64,000 nucleotides of DNA. It comes from an uncultured Rhodospirillaceae bacterium. GTDB lineage: Bacteria > Pseudomonadota > Alphaproteobacteria > Rhodospirillales > UBA2165. The stretch is from the NCBI GenBank assembly GCA_913020445.1, contig CAJWAR010000019.1, positions 1 to 64,000 of the forward strand, read 5' to 3'. Below, piece by piece: positions 1 through 8,841 of the stretch. A program made the translations under genes and the position numbers. Each line of letters opens with the position of its first letter. The stretch's first letter is position 1. Below the pieces are notes generated by a model, which saw nothing but the letters and a program-made list of their open reading frames with translations, did not search any database and was not told the DNA's origin.

Positions 1-1353
1 TTCTGCTTTCGGGATGGTTTTGGAAATTACCTTGTCACCGTAGTAGTTACGAGCGCCGCGACCGTGGAAGAATGTTGCGGTCGATTGCACATCCGGGATA
101 CCGCCCGATGCCCATTGGTTGACCAGGATTTGTATTTTGCCTTGGCGTTGTTTTTTGCGATAGGCGCCGAAAGTTAATTTAGCAACCTTTGCTTTGACGC
201 CAATTTTTCTGAGATCACCGGCGACCGCTGAGGCGATAACGCGCGGCAGGGTGGTGGTAATTTCGGTTTCAAATCCGTTTGGATAACCGGCATCGGCCAA
301 TAGTTTCTTGGCACTGGCGGGATCATAGGCGGGCGGTTTCGATGTGTAACCGCAGCCTAATTGCCAAGCCTGGCACATTGCATCCATTTGCTTCATATCA
401 GCACCGCCCGGTATCAAATTTTTCCTGATTCCATCGCGGTTAACCGCCATCATGAGGGCTTTGCGAACACGTTTATCCAACAATGCTTTGTTGCCTGATT
501 TGCCGACAGAATCCATTGCCATGTAGTAGAATAATTGGCCATTTTGGATCGTCACAGCAAGGTTGGGATTGGATCGCAATGCGTCGATTTGATCCTTCGG
601 CATTCGATATACTAAATCAAGATTGCCAACCATCATTTGTGCCGTTTGAGTCTGAACATCGGGCATTGGAATAGCATGGATGCGGCCAATTCTGGCAGCC
701 GGCCGCCACGGACCGCCGTGCTTGTAGTTTGGATTGGCTTTCAAAATAGCGCCTTTGTTGGGGTCAACTGACACCACCATATAAGGGCCGGTGCCGATGC
801 CTTTTTTACCGAAGGTGCTTTTGACTTTCAAAGCACCGTGAACGTCTGACGGATAAATCGGTGTTGAAATCGCAAACCGGGCTAAGGCGCTAGCTTGTGG
901 CCGCTTTGAAATCACGCGAACGGTATATTTGTCAATTTTTACGGCTTGCTTGATCCACAGATAGCGGGTCTTGATGCGAAACTTAACTTTTGGATTGGCC
1001 ATCCAGTTGATGGTGTAGACGACATCATCTGCATCGAATTCGGAGCCATCGTGAAACTTCACATCATTGCGCAGTTTGAACTCAATCGTTTTTGCATCGA
1101 TGCGTTTCCAGGATTTTGCCAAAGATGGCCGGAACTTATTAGCCTTCCTATCGTAGGCCAATAGATTGTCATAAACAGCCCGTGACAAAAAACCTGTCTC
1201 AGGTTTGGGATCATGAGTCGCGTCAACAATTGAAATTGGATCGTAAAATCCCAGGCGAAGTGTATCTTTCGATTTTTGCGCCATCGCCGGGCTTATGACT
1301 AAGCCGGCAGCGAGAGCTGACAGTACAAATTGCAAGGTCCTACCCTTTGTCAT
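1..1353 (-). CDS. ABC transporter solute-binding protein, family 5 (partial, C-terminus missing)
   Basis: This is the N-terminal 451 residues of a periplasmic solute-binding protein of the DppA/OppA (SBP_bac_5) family; the gene runs off the left edge in frame. The product begins MTKGRTLQFVLSALAAGLVI and has a signal peptide ending near AMAQ. The family's early block follows, with KFHDGSEFDADDVVYTINW near residue 110. The start at 1353 is preceded by GGAGAG on the coding strand. It is a clear paralogue of the protein at 3556-5115: both mature proteins begin QKSKDT and share block order. About 70 C-terminal residues should lie outside the window. The family binds peptides, nickel, opines or other small organic solutes, so the ligand cannot be read from sequence. 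No permease or ATPase gene is visible here. Confidence 0.9.
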   Translation of the reverse strand, partial: MTKGRTLQFVLSALAAGLVISPAMAQKSKDTLRLGFYDPISIVDATHDPKPETGFLSRAVYDNLLAYDRKANKFRPSLAKSWKRIDAKTIEFKLRNDVKFHDGSEFDADDVVYTINWMANPKVKFRIKTRYLWIKQAVKIDKYTVRVISKRPQASALARFAISTPIYPSDVHGALKVKSTFGKKGIGTGPYMVVSVDPNKGAILKANPNYKHGGPWRPAARIGRIHAIPMPDVQTQTAQMMVGNLDLVYRMPKDQIDALRSNPNLAVTIQNGQLFYYMAMDSVGKSGNKALLDKRVRKALMMAVNRDGIRKNLIPGGADMKQMDAMCQAWQLGCGYTSKPPAYDPASAKKLLADAGYPNGFETEITTTLPRVIASAVAGDLRKIGVKAKVAKLTFGAYRKKQRQGKIQILVNQWASGGIPDVQSTATFFHGRGARNYYGDKVISKTIPKAE

Positions 1354-1413
1354 TTTATCTCTCCATGTTACCTGTTGTTTAGAGTTATCGATTATTTTTA
1401 TTGGCTGATGTTA

Positions 1414-2184
1414 TCAGCAATAGGTCGCGTCTTCTGAACGCTTATTTTTGACGTTTTTGCGCTGAACATTGCGGATATGTTCAATGTGGTCGCGCATAAA
1501 TTCTTGGGCGCCTGCAGCGTCTTTGTTTTTAATAAATTCGAGCAGCGCACGGTGAGTTTCTAATACCCGTTTGGCGACTTTGGGTTGCGCTTTGGTGCTG
1601 TTCGGCGGCCAAATAACATAACGCAAACTGCGCAATTGCATAACCAGCGCTTGGCTGTGCGACGCATCGGCAATCGCCGCATGAAACACTAGGCTTGAAT
1701 TACTGAAAGCAGTCGAATCGCCGACAAGCTCCTCTGCTTCCTCCAGCAATCCTTCCAATCGTTCAATGTCTTGGGGCGTCGCGTGTTCCGCAGCGCGCTC
1801 TGCCGCCAGGCCTTCCAATACGGATTGGATTTCCAGCACTTCGTCGGTCGGCACATCAGACAAACAATATTGAACGGCCAAGGCCTCACCAATCGCTTCA
1901 ACGTCACCCGCCGCAATTGTCGCACCACCTTTGACGCCAACTTTCACCTCAACCGCACCCAGAGCTGCGAGCGATCGCAAGGCCTCACGCGCGGTGTTAC
2001 GGCTGACCTCAAAACCTTCCGAAATATCCCGTTCAGAGCCTAAGAAATCACCCGATTTAATCTCGCCACTGAGGATGCCTTCGAGAATTTGCGCCACCAG
2101 TGCATCGGCGTTGGTTGCCGTCTGACGCAAGCGGCCGACTAAAGGAGTTCCACTTGATAATTTTCTCGCTTGCAGTTGTGACAC
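1414..2184 (-). CDS. GntR-family transcriptional regulator, FadR/FCD type
   Basis: A 256-residue regulator with an N-terminal winged helix-turn-helix at about residues 25-90, including SERDISEGFEVSRNTAREAL. An all-helical FCD ligand-binding domain fills the rest, from about residue 105. Members of this group usually repress catabolic or transport genes and release DNA on binding a small organic acid. Translation starts at GTG (2184) with AAGGA eight bases upstream. It lies between a solute-binding protein gene and an esterase gene, all on the minus strand, so it probably controls those neighbours. A 6-4-6 inverted repeat at 2210-2225, just upstream of its own start, is a candidate autoregulatory site. 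The ligand is unknown. Confidence 0.9.
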   Translation of the reverse strand: MSQLQARKLSSGTPLVGRLRQTATNADALVAQILEGILSGEIKSGDFLGSERDISEGFEVSRNTAREALRSLAALGAVEVKVGVKGGATIAAGDVEAIGEALAVQYCLSDVPTDEVLEIQSVLEGLAAERAAEHATPQDIERLEGLLEEAEELVGDSTAFSNSSLVFHAAIADASHSQALVMQLRSLRYVIWPPNSTKAQPKVAKRVLETHRALLEFIKNKDAAGAQEFMRDHIEHIRNVQRKNVKNKRSEDATYC

Positions 2185-2209
2185 TTTAAGATTCCTTCTT
2201 CTTATAAAT

Positions 2210-2225
2210 ATCCTATTGTTAGGAT
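2210..2225. promoter_or_regulatory. Inverted repeat upstream of the GntR gene, possible operator
   Basis: The arms ATCCTA and TAGGAT are perfectly complementary with a 4-base spacer (TTGT). The site lies 25 bases upstream of the GntR regulator start. FCD-type regulators bind short palindromes, so autoregulation is a reasonable inference. I saw no second copy upstream of the two solute-binding protein genes. Confidence 0.4.
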
Positions 2226-2277
2226 TACTCTACATTGGAATCGATATAAATATAACAAATTTATTCAATGGCTTCGA

Positions 2278-3192
2278 CTAGCTATTCAAAGTGTGATCGA
2301 TAAATTCGATGATGTCCGGACCAATGCCATTGTCACCGGTGCCGATAGAATAGACTTGCGAGACGTGATTGTGACCGCGCATTTGTTTATAGCGTGGCAC
2401 CTTATCAAATTTAGCCGCGAACTCTGCGAGTAGATTAATGCCGAAGCGCTCCCATTCAATTGGGTCGAATTCTGCATTAGACATCATAATTGGCGTATCA
2501 CCGTAGTCGACGTTTCCCAATGTTGCCATCTCCAGATATTTTTCAGAAGGCTCACCAAAATAAGCAATTTGATTGGGGGCTGCGTTTTCAGGACTATTGC
2601 CATAGACGCCGGACATCAATATCGCACCGGCGCAACCTGGCCCGCTCTTATCCGGATGAAGCGATTTTCGAAAAACATAGGTGGAGACATGGTTGGCACC
2701 TGCCGACTGTCCGAGCAGGAAAATCTTGTCCGGATCACCACCGTATTCAGCGATATTTTCCCGCGCCCAAGCCAACGCCGCCCTGACATCTTCAGCGCCA
2801 TCCGGCCATTTGGCCTCGGGAGCCAGCCGATAGGTCGCATTAATACCAATCATACCGTTGCGAACAAAAAAGTTGGCGACATTACCGTGCAGCACGTCGC
2901 CAGCGATATTTTTGTGGCCGCGCACATAGCCGCCACCATGAAAAAAAATGACCGTGGTCGCATCAGATACGCCTTCGTCCGCGACATGGACATCCAATAA
3001 ATTATGCTCACTGGGCCCGTAAGAAATATCACTAGTGACAGTGATACCGCTGCGATCTATCGCCTCCAGAAGCGGCATATATATTTCCCGAGTCTTGCCG
3101 GCAATTTCCTCATTGAATTGCTTGCCCATGCCTTTGATCTCAGCCGCGATATCGTCCGGAATATTGTGTGTTGGCGCGTCTACCTTATTCAT
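2278..3192 (-). CDS. Alpha/beta hydrolase, HSL-type esterase or arylformamidase-like
   Basis: A 304-residue alpha/beta hydrolase without a signal peptide, so probably cytoplasmic. It carries the oxyanion-hole motif HGGG at residues 85-88 and the nucleophile elbow GQSAG with Ser163. A likely catalytic Asp lies in NAEFDPIEW and a His in RGHNHVSQ near the C-terminus. This layout fits the hormone-sensitive lipase / kynurenine formamidase branch, which cleaves small esters or N-formyl amides. The ATG start at 3192 has a purine-rich GAGAGCAGG stretch upstream. The gene lies upstream of the GntR regulator on the same strand and may be cotranscribed with it. The substrate is unknown; a role in trimming the solute imported by the neighbouring transporter is inference. 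Confidence 0.85.
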   Translation of the reverse strand: MNKVDAPTHNIPDDIAAEIKGMGKQFNEEIAGKTREIYMPLLEAIDRSGITVTSDISYGPSEHNLLDVHVADEGVSDATTVIFFHGGGYVRGHKNIAGDVLHGNVANFFVRNGMIGINATYRLAPEAKWPDGAEDVRAALAWARENIAEYGGDPDKIFLLGQSAGANHVSTYVFRKSLHPDKSGPGCAGAILMSGVYGNSPENAAPNQIAYFGEPSEKYLEMATLGNVDYGDTPIMMSNAEFDPIEWERFGINLLAEFAAKFDKVPRYKQMRGHNHVSQVYSIGTGDNGIGPDIIEFIDHTLNS

Positions 3193-3305
3193 ACCTGCTC
3201 TCTCCCCAATATTTTGTTTTTATCTACTGGCACAAAAAAAGTGCCGTGCGAGCAGGGTCCGGACTCATTAATCTCATGCAATTCTGTTTAGCCAGGAGGG
3301 TTCAA

Positions 3306-3383
3306 ATGCAAGGTAAAAAGCGCAAGGACATGCCAAAGCATATTCGAGCATTTTTAACGCCGCAGTTGGAGCCTCCCGGCTAA
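3306..3383 (+). CDS. Candidate small protein or leader peptide, 25 aa
   Basis: A 25-codon ORF starting MQGKKRKDMPKHIRAF and ending QLEPPG. It has an unusually strong Shine-Dalgarno sequence, AGGAGGG, at 3294-3300, five bases from the ATG. The stop codon falls inside the loop of a GC-rich hairpin that ends in five T residues (3369-3406). It is the only plus-strand signal in a 363-base gap between minus-strand genes. The peptide is very basic at its start. I do not recognise a family. It could be a free-standing small protein or a leader peptide. Its reality rests on the ribosome site and terminator, not on homology. Confidence 0.4.
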   Translation: MQGKKRKDMPKHIRAFLTPQLEPPG

Positions 3384-3406
3384 ACCCGGAGGGCGGGGCT
3401 CTTTTT
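3369..3406 (+). terminator. Probable intrinsic terminator after the 25-aa ORF
   Basis: The inner stem pairs CTCC and GG (3373-3379) with CC and GGAG (3385-3391) around the loop CTAAA, with one C:C mismatch. An outer GAGC/GCTC stem (3369-3372 with 3398-3401) closes it, leaving a 3' bulge. Five T residues follow at 3402-3406. The remaining flanking sequence of the 3193-3555 gap shows nothing else I can name. Confidence 0.5.
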
Positions 3407-3555
3407 GCGCCGGGTTGTCGTTGTGAAAGGCTTGTGATGATGGCATCACCGCACCTTCCACGCCTAATCCGGCGGAAAAATAGCTCCCGCAGAAAGGATG
3501 ACATTAATCAGTCCTGACCCTAACATTCGATCACACGGCACTTATTTTATAAAGT

Positions 3556-5115
3556 CTATTTCCAGCTTAAGCGATTTAGCTCAAAGCCTTCTGGGTTTTT
3601 ATGGCCGCCGTGAACAACGACAGACTTAACATGGGCCAGCACCACCGGCAGTGGCACCAATGGCATCATGTAAGCTTGCGTGGTTACCCGGTCAAAAGCC
3701 TTTTGATAGATGGCTTCGCGTTTTTTGATGTCAAATATTGACCCGCCCGTCTTGTAATAGGCCGTGAGTTCTTTATCACCCATATAATTACGCGAGCCTT
3801 TCCGGAAGAAGAAACCTGCCGTGACATCAACGTCCGGTGCAGCACCGCCATTGTCCCACAGGCTGACAAACATCTGCACTTTACCTTTGGCGCGTTTCTT
3901 AACAAAGCCGCCGATTTTTAATGAATCAACTTTAGCTTTGATGCCAACTTTGCGTAACTGACCTGAAACCGCTTCAGCGATCTGACGTGACGCACCCCAA
4001 GTTGTGATTTCAACATCGAAACCGTTCGGCACACCCGCTTCGGCGAGTAGTTTTTTCGCTTTTGCGAGGTTGTGCTTGGCCGGCGGCACGGAAGAAACAC
4101 AGCCAACATGCCAATCATGACAGATGGCGCGCTGTAATGGTGCACCGTGGAGTTGCTTCGGCACAAGAGCTTTGACCAAAGCAGGCCGATTAATCGCATG
4201 GAGTACCGCTTGACGCACTTTTTGCTTTTTGAAATGACCAAAGCCCGACCGATCAGCAGAATCAAACAGTACGTAAACAAAAGATACCGTCGGGGTCACT
4301 GAAATGCCAAGATTTGGGTTGGCGGCAAGATTTTCACCCTGATCTTTTGGTACGTTATACATAATGTCCAAACCACCGGACATTAATTGAGCAATTTGAG
4401 TTTGCTTGTCAGGAATTGGCAGCGCAATCAGTTTGCTGACGATACCGGCCGGTTTAGAACCGGCGTAATAGTTTTCATTTTTCTCAAAGAAAATGCCCCG
4501 GTTTGGATCAACTTTGGTGACTTTATAGGGACCGGTTCCCACCGGGTTCCGACCAAAGTCACTTTTGGTTTTCAAGGCACCATGGACGTTCGACGGATAA
4601 ATCGGCAAAGCGGTCGCCAAGCGCGACATCATCCCGGCATAGCGGCCTTTACTCTTAAAGCGGACGGTATAGCGGTCAATTTTTTCGACACTTTTAATCC
4701 AGCCAAAGCGCGAACCCTTAAAACGGAATTTGGTTTTAGGACTGGTAACAAAATTAACCATGTAGACAACATCATCGGCATCGAAATCGGAGCCATCATG
4801 GTATTTAACGCCCTTGCGTAATTTAAATTCTATCGTCGTCGCATCAAGACGCTTCCAAGATATGGCCAATTGAGGTTTATATTTCCGTTCAGCCGCATCA
4901 TAAAACATCAAGTTATCATAAACTGCCGGCGCCGTTAGATTGGTCTCTGGATGCGGATTATAAATGCGATCCAGAATTTTAAGCGGCTGATAGAGACCAA
5001 AGCGCACGGTGTCTTTAGATTTTTGTGCCAAGGCAGCGCTGGATGACATGATGCCAACCGTAGCAACAACAGCAGCTGTCGCCGTCAATTTAGAAAAAGC
5101 GTTGAATTTCTTCAT
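3556..5115 (-). CDS. ABC transporter solute-binding protein, family 5
   Basis: A 519-residue periplasmic binding protein of the DppA/OppA family. The signal peptide starts MKKFNAFSKLTATAAVVATV and is cut near SAALAQ. The family block KYHDGSDFDADDVVYMVNF lies near residue 115, and the protein continues to the usual C-terminus (length about 500-540 in this family). I place the start at ATG 5115, because GGAGG lies five bases upstream; an in-frame GTG at 5127 would put that ribosome site inside the coding region. It is a paralogue of the truncated protein at 1-1353. It sits downstream of the large catabolic operon after a 267-base gap and may import a substrate for it. Ligand unknown; no permease gene is visible. 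Confidence 0.9.
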   Translation of the reverse strand: MKKFNAFSKLTATAAVVATVGIMSSSAALAQKSKDTVRFGLYQPLKILDRIYNPHPETNLTAPAVYDNLMFYDAAERKYKPQLAISWKRLDATTIEFKLRKGVKYHDGSDFDADDVVYMVNFVTSPKTKFRFKGSRFGWIKSVEKIDRYTVRFKSKGRYAGMMSRLATALPIYPSNVHGALKTKSDFGRNPVGTGPYKVTKVDPNRGIFFEKNENYYAGSKPAGIVSKLIALPIPDKQTQIAQLMSGGLDIMYNVPKDQGENLAANPNLGISVTPTVSFVYVLFDSADRSGFGHFKKQKVRQAVLHAINRPALVKALVPKQLHGAPLQRAICHDWHVGCVSSVPPAKHNLAKAKKLLAEAGVPNGFDVEITTWGASRQIAEAVSGQLRKVGIKAKVDSLKIGGFVKKRAKGKVQMFVSLWDNGGAAPDVDVTAGFFFRKGSRNYMGDKELTAYYKTGGSIFDIKKREAIYQKAFDRVTTQAYMMPLVPLPVVLAHVKSVVVHGGHKNPEGFELNRLSWK

Positions 5116-5150
5116 TATTACCTCCACTGAGTATCATTTGTTTAATTTAT

Positions 5151-5170
5151 TGATCCGTTGAATTGGATCA
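5151..5170. promoter_or_regulatory. Inverted repeat upstream of solute-binding protein gene
   Basis: TGATCC (5151-5156) and GGATCA (5165-5170) form a 6-8-6 inverted repeat about 36 bases upstream of the start at 5115. It may be an operator for the solute-binding protein gene, but the arms are short and no second copy was seen. The rest of the gap up to 5382 is AT-rich without a recognised signal. Confidence 0.25.
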
Positions 5171-5382
5171 TTGAACTTTTACTGTTCGATATGACTAATT
5201 TCCCTAGATTTTATACTGACATAGTATTTTGAATAACATCTATAGCTTTTTTAAAAAATTCCATAATGCGGATATTTGGCAAAAAGCATTTATTTATTGG
5301 CGTAAGACAGGGGAAAATATCGATGAACGGGACAAATACATCGGCGCGAAAAATTCAAAATTGAAAAAGAATAAAAGGCGGG

Positions 5383-8300
5383 CTATTTAGCCAGTAATTC
5401 GCTTTCGAGCTTTTTGGCAGCGACGATCGACTTGTCTTTGATGGCGCCAAAGCCGCGGATGCTAGCCGGCAGACCGGCAATCTCAATGGCGACGGCCAAT
5501 TTTTCTGACGATAGATCGGTCAATAGTTTCTCGACCGTTTGTTCATAATCTTGAACCAATTGGCGATCCCGCTTGCGATCAGCGGAATTGCCAAACGGAT
5601 CAAGGAAGGTGCCACGCAGCACTTTTAATTTATCCAGTACTCGGAAGGCGTTGATAAACCACGGCCCAAAAGTTTTCTTCTTGAGCCGGTCGGTATTACG
5701 TTCTTCGGTGACGATGAGTTTGCGGCCAATGTGGTAGTGCAGCTTAACGTCACCTTCATACATGTCGGAGATTTTTTGCTCAAACTCGCCATCTGAAAAC
5801 AGCCGGGCGACTTCGTACTCATCCTTAATCGACAGCAATTTAAAGTAATTGTCGGCGATGGCGGCAGTCAGGCCATCTGAAGCATCATTTATTTCCTGCT
5901 CGCGGGCGCGGGCATTGGCGACAAAATCAGTATAGCGCTTCGCATAAGCAGCATTTTGATACGCCGCCAAATAGTCACTGCGAATATCGATTTTCTGATC
6001 CAACGAAAGTGGTGTCGTTTCAGCGAGCCCCGCCAATTCGGTCACCGATTCTGGATCGACTGTAAAGCGGCGGCCCCAATTAAACGCCGCAATGTTTTCG
6101 GCGACTGCCGTACCATTCAACTCAATCGCCTGCCTGATTGAGCTGAATTCCAGCGGGATCAAGCCTTTTTGGAAGGTGATACCCAACATCAACATATTGG
6201 CGTAAATCTTATTGCCGAGAAGACCGAACGCAAGCTCCGTGGCATTGGCAAATACGGACTGATCGGCAGCCACCCGGCTTTTGACATTGGCCAAAATACT
6301 TTCGCTATCAAAAACCAATTCCGGGTCGGCGGCCTGCGCGGCGGCGGGGGCGATAAACGTGTTTACCACTGCCTGGGTCCGGTCTTCACGAATGCGGGTC
6401 AGAACTTCAGCGCTTGCCGAGACCACTGGATCACCGCCAATCAGCACATCGGCGTTGACATCTGCAATCCGCGACGCATTGAGCCGGGCGCCACTTTCAG
6501 CCAGCCGGACATGCGTCGAAACCGAGCCGCCCATCCGCGCGATGCCGGTATTATCCAGCACCGAGCATTCCTTACCTTCAAGATGCGCTGCCATGCCGAG
6601 CAAGTTACCGACGGTAATCAGACCACTACCGCCAACACCGGCGATCAAAATATCATGGGGCTTGGTTAAGGTTTGGATGGGCGGGTCTTCAAGCGGAATA
6701 TCTAGCTCTTCTGACGGGTTCGGCAGTCTTAAAGTTCCGCCCTCGACCGTCACCAGCGCCGGGCAAAATCCTTCGAGGCACAACAAATCCATATTGCAGC
6801 TTGATTGATCAATTTGGCGTTTGGTGCCGAGCGGCGTTTCCAGAGTTCTAATGGCGACACAGTTTGACTGGGTCGAACAATCGCCACAGGCCTCGCAGAC
6901 GCGCTCATTAATCACCACGCGTTTGGTCGAAGGCGGCATCAGACCTTTTTTACGCCGCCGCCGCCGTTCCGTTGCACAAACTTGATCGTAGATTAAAACC
7001 GAGACACCCTGATAGTCCCGGCACGCTTTCATCACGGCGTTCATTTCTTCACGGCCGAACAGCTCAACACCGGGCGGGAATTTATAGTCGGGCCCATAAT
7101 CATCGTATTTTTTAAGGTCATCAGCGACGACCACGATCTTGCCAATGCCTTCGGCTTTAATTTGGCGCGCGATATCGAGCACGCTGAGGCTGCCTTCGAC
7201 CGGCTGGCCACCGGTCATGGCGACCGCATCATTATAAAGAATTTTATAGGTCATCGTGCAGCCGGCGGCTTGAGCTGCCCGAATGGCAAGACTGCCGGAA
7301 TGAGCATAGGTGCCGTCGCCGATATTCTGGAAAATGTGATTTTGATCGACAAACGCCGAAGCGCCGATCCAATTGACACCTTCAGCGCCCATATGGGTAA
7401 AGGTGACGGTATCGTTGCCGGGCATCCACATCGCCAAGGAGTGACAGCCGATGCCCGCCATCGCTAGGCTGCCTTCCGGCGTCGACGTGCCGCGGTTATG
7501 CGGACAGCCGGGGCAATAATGGGGCACGCGAAATTCTTTACTTGGCACGGCGACAGCTTGCTGTTTGCGGCTTTCTATTTGCGCCAGACCTTGCTTGATG
7601 GCCGGGTGATCTGTTTTCGCCACTAGGCGCCGGCCAATGATTTCGGCCAGTAACACCGAGGAAGTTTCGCCGGTCGACGGAATAAGCGATTGGCCGTTTT
7701 CATCCGACTTGCCGATCACGTTAGGACGCGCAGATGCATCCCAATTGAAAGTAAGCTCTTTAATTTGTGTTTCGATGAAAGCGCGGCGTTCCTCCACCAC
7801 CAGAATTTCATCCAAGCCGCGCGCAAATTCCGTCATGCCTTCGCGCTCGAGCGGCCAGATCAATCCGAGTTTGTTGACCGTCAGCCCGATCTCGGCAGCA
7901 ATTTCAGCCGTAATACCCAAATCATCCAACGCCTGACGGACATCCAAATAGGCTTTACCGGCAGCGACAATACCGAAGCGACGTTTTGCCGGCTTGATAA
8001 CGACTTGGTCGATTTGATTGGCGCGGGCAAAAGCCATCGCCGCCGGAAGTCGAATTTCCTGGAGGCGGGTGTCGGCGCTCCAGCGGTCATCCGGCCAGCG
8101 GATGATAACTTGTTCCCATATATCACCGTGGTTATCGGGCAGTTTAAACTCTGGGAGCGCTGTGCCGATATTGATTGAAGCCGATGTCTCGGCGATATCT
8201 GACAAGGTTTTAAAGCCGATCCAATTGCCGGAATAGCGGGACATGCCATAACCGAGCAGCCCCATACTGAGAAATTCTTCAATGTTGGCGGGGTAAATCA

Positions 8301-8820
8301 CCGGCATCATAAAAGAGGCAAAAGTATGCTCGCTTTGAGAAGGCACCGAAGTCGAAGACGCACCCGGATCATCACCGCTAACGGCCAACACCCCGCCATA
8401 GCGCGAGGTGCCGCTCATATTGGCGTGTTTAAAGGCATCGCCTGAGCGATCCAGCCCGGGGGTTTTGCCATACCACATGCCAAACACGCCGTCATATTTC
8501 TGAGAACCGAAAATATCTGTCTGTTGCGAGCCCCAGACGGCGGTTGCGGCGAGATCCTCATTAAGGCCGGGCTCGAAATGGATATTGTCTTCCTGGAGAT
8601 ATTTCTGCGCTTTCCACAGCGCCAAATCGAACCCGCCGAGGGGCGTGCCGCGATAGCCAGAAACAAAGCCAGCCGTGTTCAAACCAGCAGCTTTATCCCG
8701 CCAAGCCTGCTCGAGAAGCAGGCGAAGCAAGGCCTGGGTCCCGTTCATATAGGCTTTGCCGGAAGCTAGGCTGTAGCGGTCATCCAATGTTACCGGACTG
8801 GCTGTGACTTTTTGGTCCAT
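5383..8820 (-). CDS. Indolepyruvate:ferredoxin oxidoreductase family protein, fused alpha-beta-gamma
   Basis: A 1145-residue thiamine diphosphate enzyme that oxidatively decarboxylates a 2-oxo acid to its acyl-CoA and passes electrons to ferredoxin. The pyrimidine-binding half is N-terminal. CPGCPHNRGTS near residue 440 and GDGTYAHSG with NDAVAMTGGQ at about 500-540 mark diphosphate binding. A Cys-rich segment at about 640-690 (CEACGDC...C and C...CLEGFC) fits a 4Fe-4S cluster. The gamma domain starts GVGGSGLITVGNLLG near 726. The length is normal for the fused proteobacterial form. It is the last gene of the 13-gene operon, so a 2-oxo acid is a plausible late intermediate. Family members act on aryl or branched 2-oxo acids; the true substrate is not known. 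Confidence 0.92.
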   Translation of the reverse strand: MDQKVTASPVTLDDRYSLASGKAYMNGTQALLRLLLEQAWRDKAAGLNTAGFVSGYRGTPLGGFDLALWKAQKYLQEDNIHFEPGLNEDLAATAVWGSQQTDIFGSQKYDGVFGMWYGKTPGLDRSGDAFKHANMSGTSRYGGVLAVSGDDPGASSTSVPSQSEHTFASFMMPVIYPANIEEFLSMGLLGYGMSRYSGNWIGFKTLSDIAETSASINIGTALPEFKLPDNHGDIWEQVIIRWPDDRWSADTRLQEIRLPAAMAFARANQIDQVVIKPAKRRFGIVAAGKAYLDVRQALDDLGITAEIAAEIGLTVNKLGLIWPLEREGMTEFARGLDEILVVEERRAFIETQIKELTFNWDASARPNVIGKSDENGQSLIPSTGETSSVLLAEIIGRRLVAKTDHPAIKQGLAQIESRKQQAVAVPSKEFRVPHYCPGCPHNRGTSTPEGSLAMAGIGCHSLAMWMPGNDTVTFTHMGAEGVNWIGASAFVDQNHIFQNIGDGTYAHSGSLAIRAAQAAGCTMTYKILYNDAVAMTGGQPVEGSLSVLDIARQIKAEGIGKIVVVADDLKKYDDYGPDYKFPPGVELFGREEMNAVMKACRDYQGVSVLIYDQVCATERRRRRKKGLMPPSTKRVVINERVCEACGDCSTQSNCVAIRTLETPLGTKRQIDQSSCNMDLLCLEGFCPALVTVEGGTLRLPNPSEELDIPLEDPPIQTLTKPHDILIAGVGGSGLITVGNLLGMAAHLEGKECSVLDNTGIARMGGSVSTHVRLAESGARLNASRIADVNADVLIGGDPVVSASAEVLTRIREDRTQAVVNTFIAPAAAQAADPELVFDSESILANVKSRVAADQSVFANATELAFGLLGNKIYANMLMLGITFQKGLIPLEFSSIRQAIELNGTAVAENIAAFNWGRRFTVDPESVTELAGLAETTPLSLDQKIDIRSDYLAAYQNAAYAKRYTDFVANARAREQEINDASDGLTAAIADNYFKLLSIKDEYEVARLFSDGEFEQKISDMYEGDVKLHYHIGRKLIVTEERNTDRLKKKTFGPWFINAFRVLDKLKVLRGTFLDPFGNSADRKRDRQLVQDYEQTVEKLLTDLSSEKLAVAIEIAGLPASIRGFGAIKDKSIVAAKKLESELLAK

Positions 8821-8841
8821 TTTATATCGGCTATCTCTGGG

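Noticed and set aside
6169-6808. Overlapping plus-strand open frames opposite the indolepyruvate oxidoreductase gene
   Set aside because: They are low-complexity shadows of the minus-strand gene, without recognisable protein motifs.
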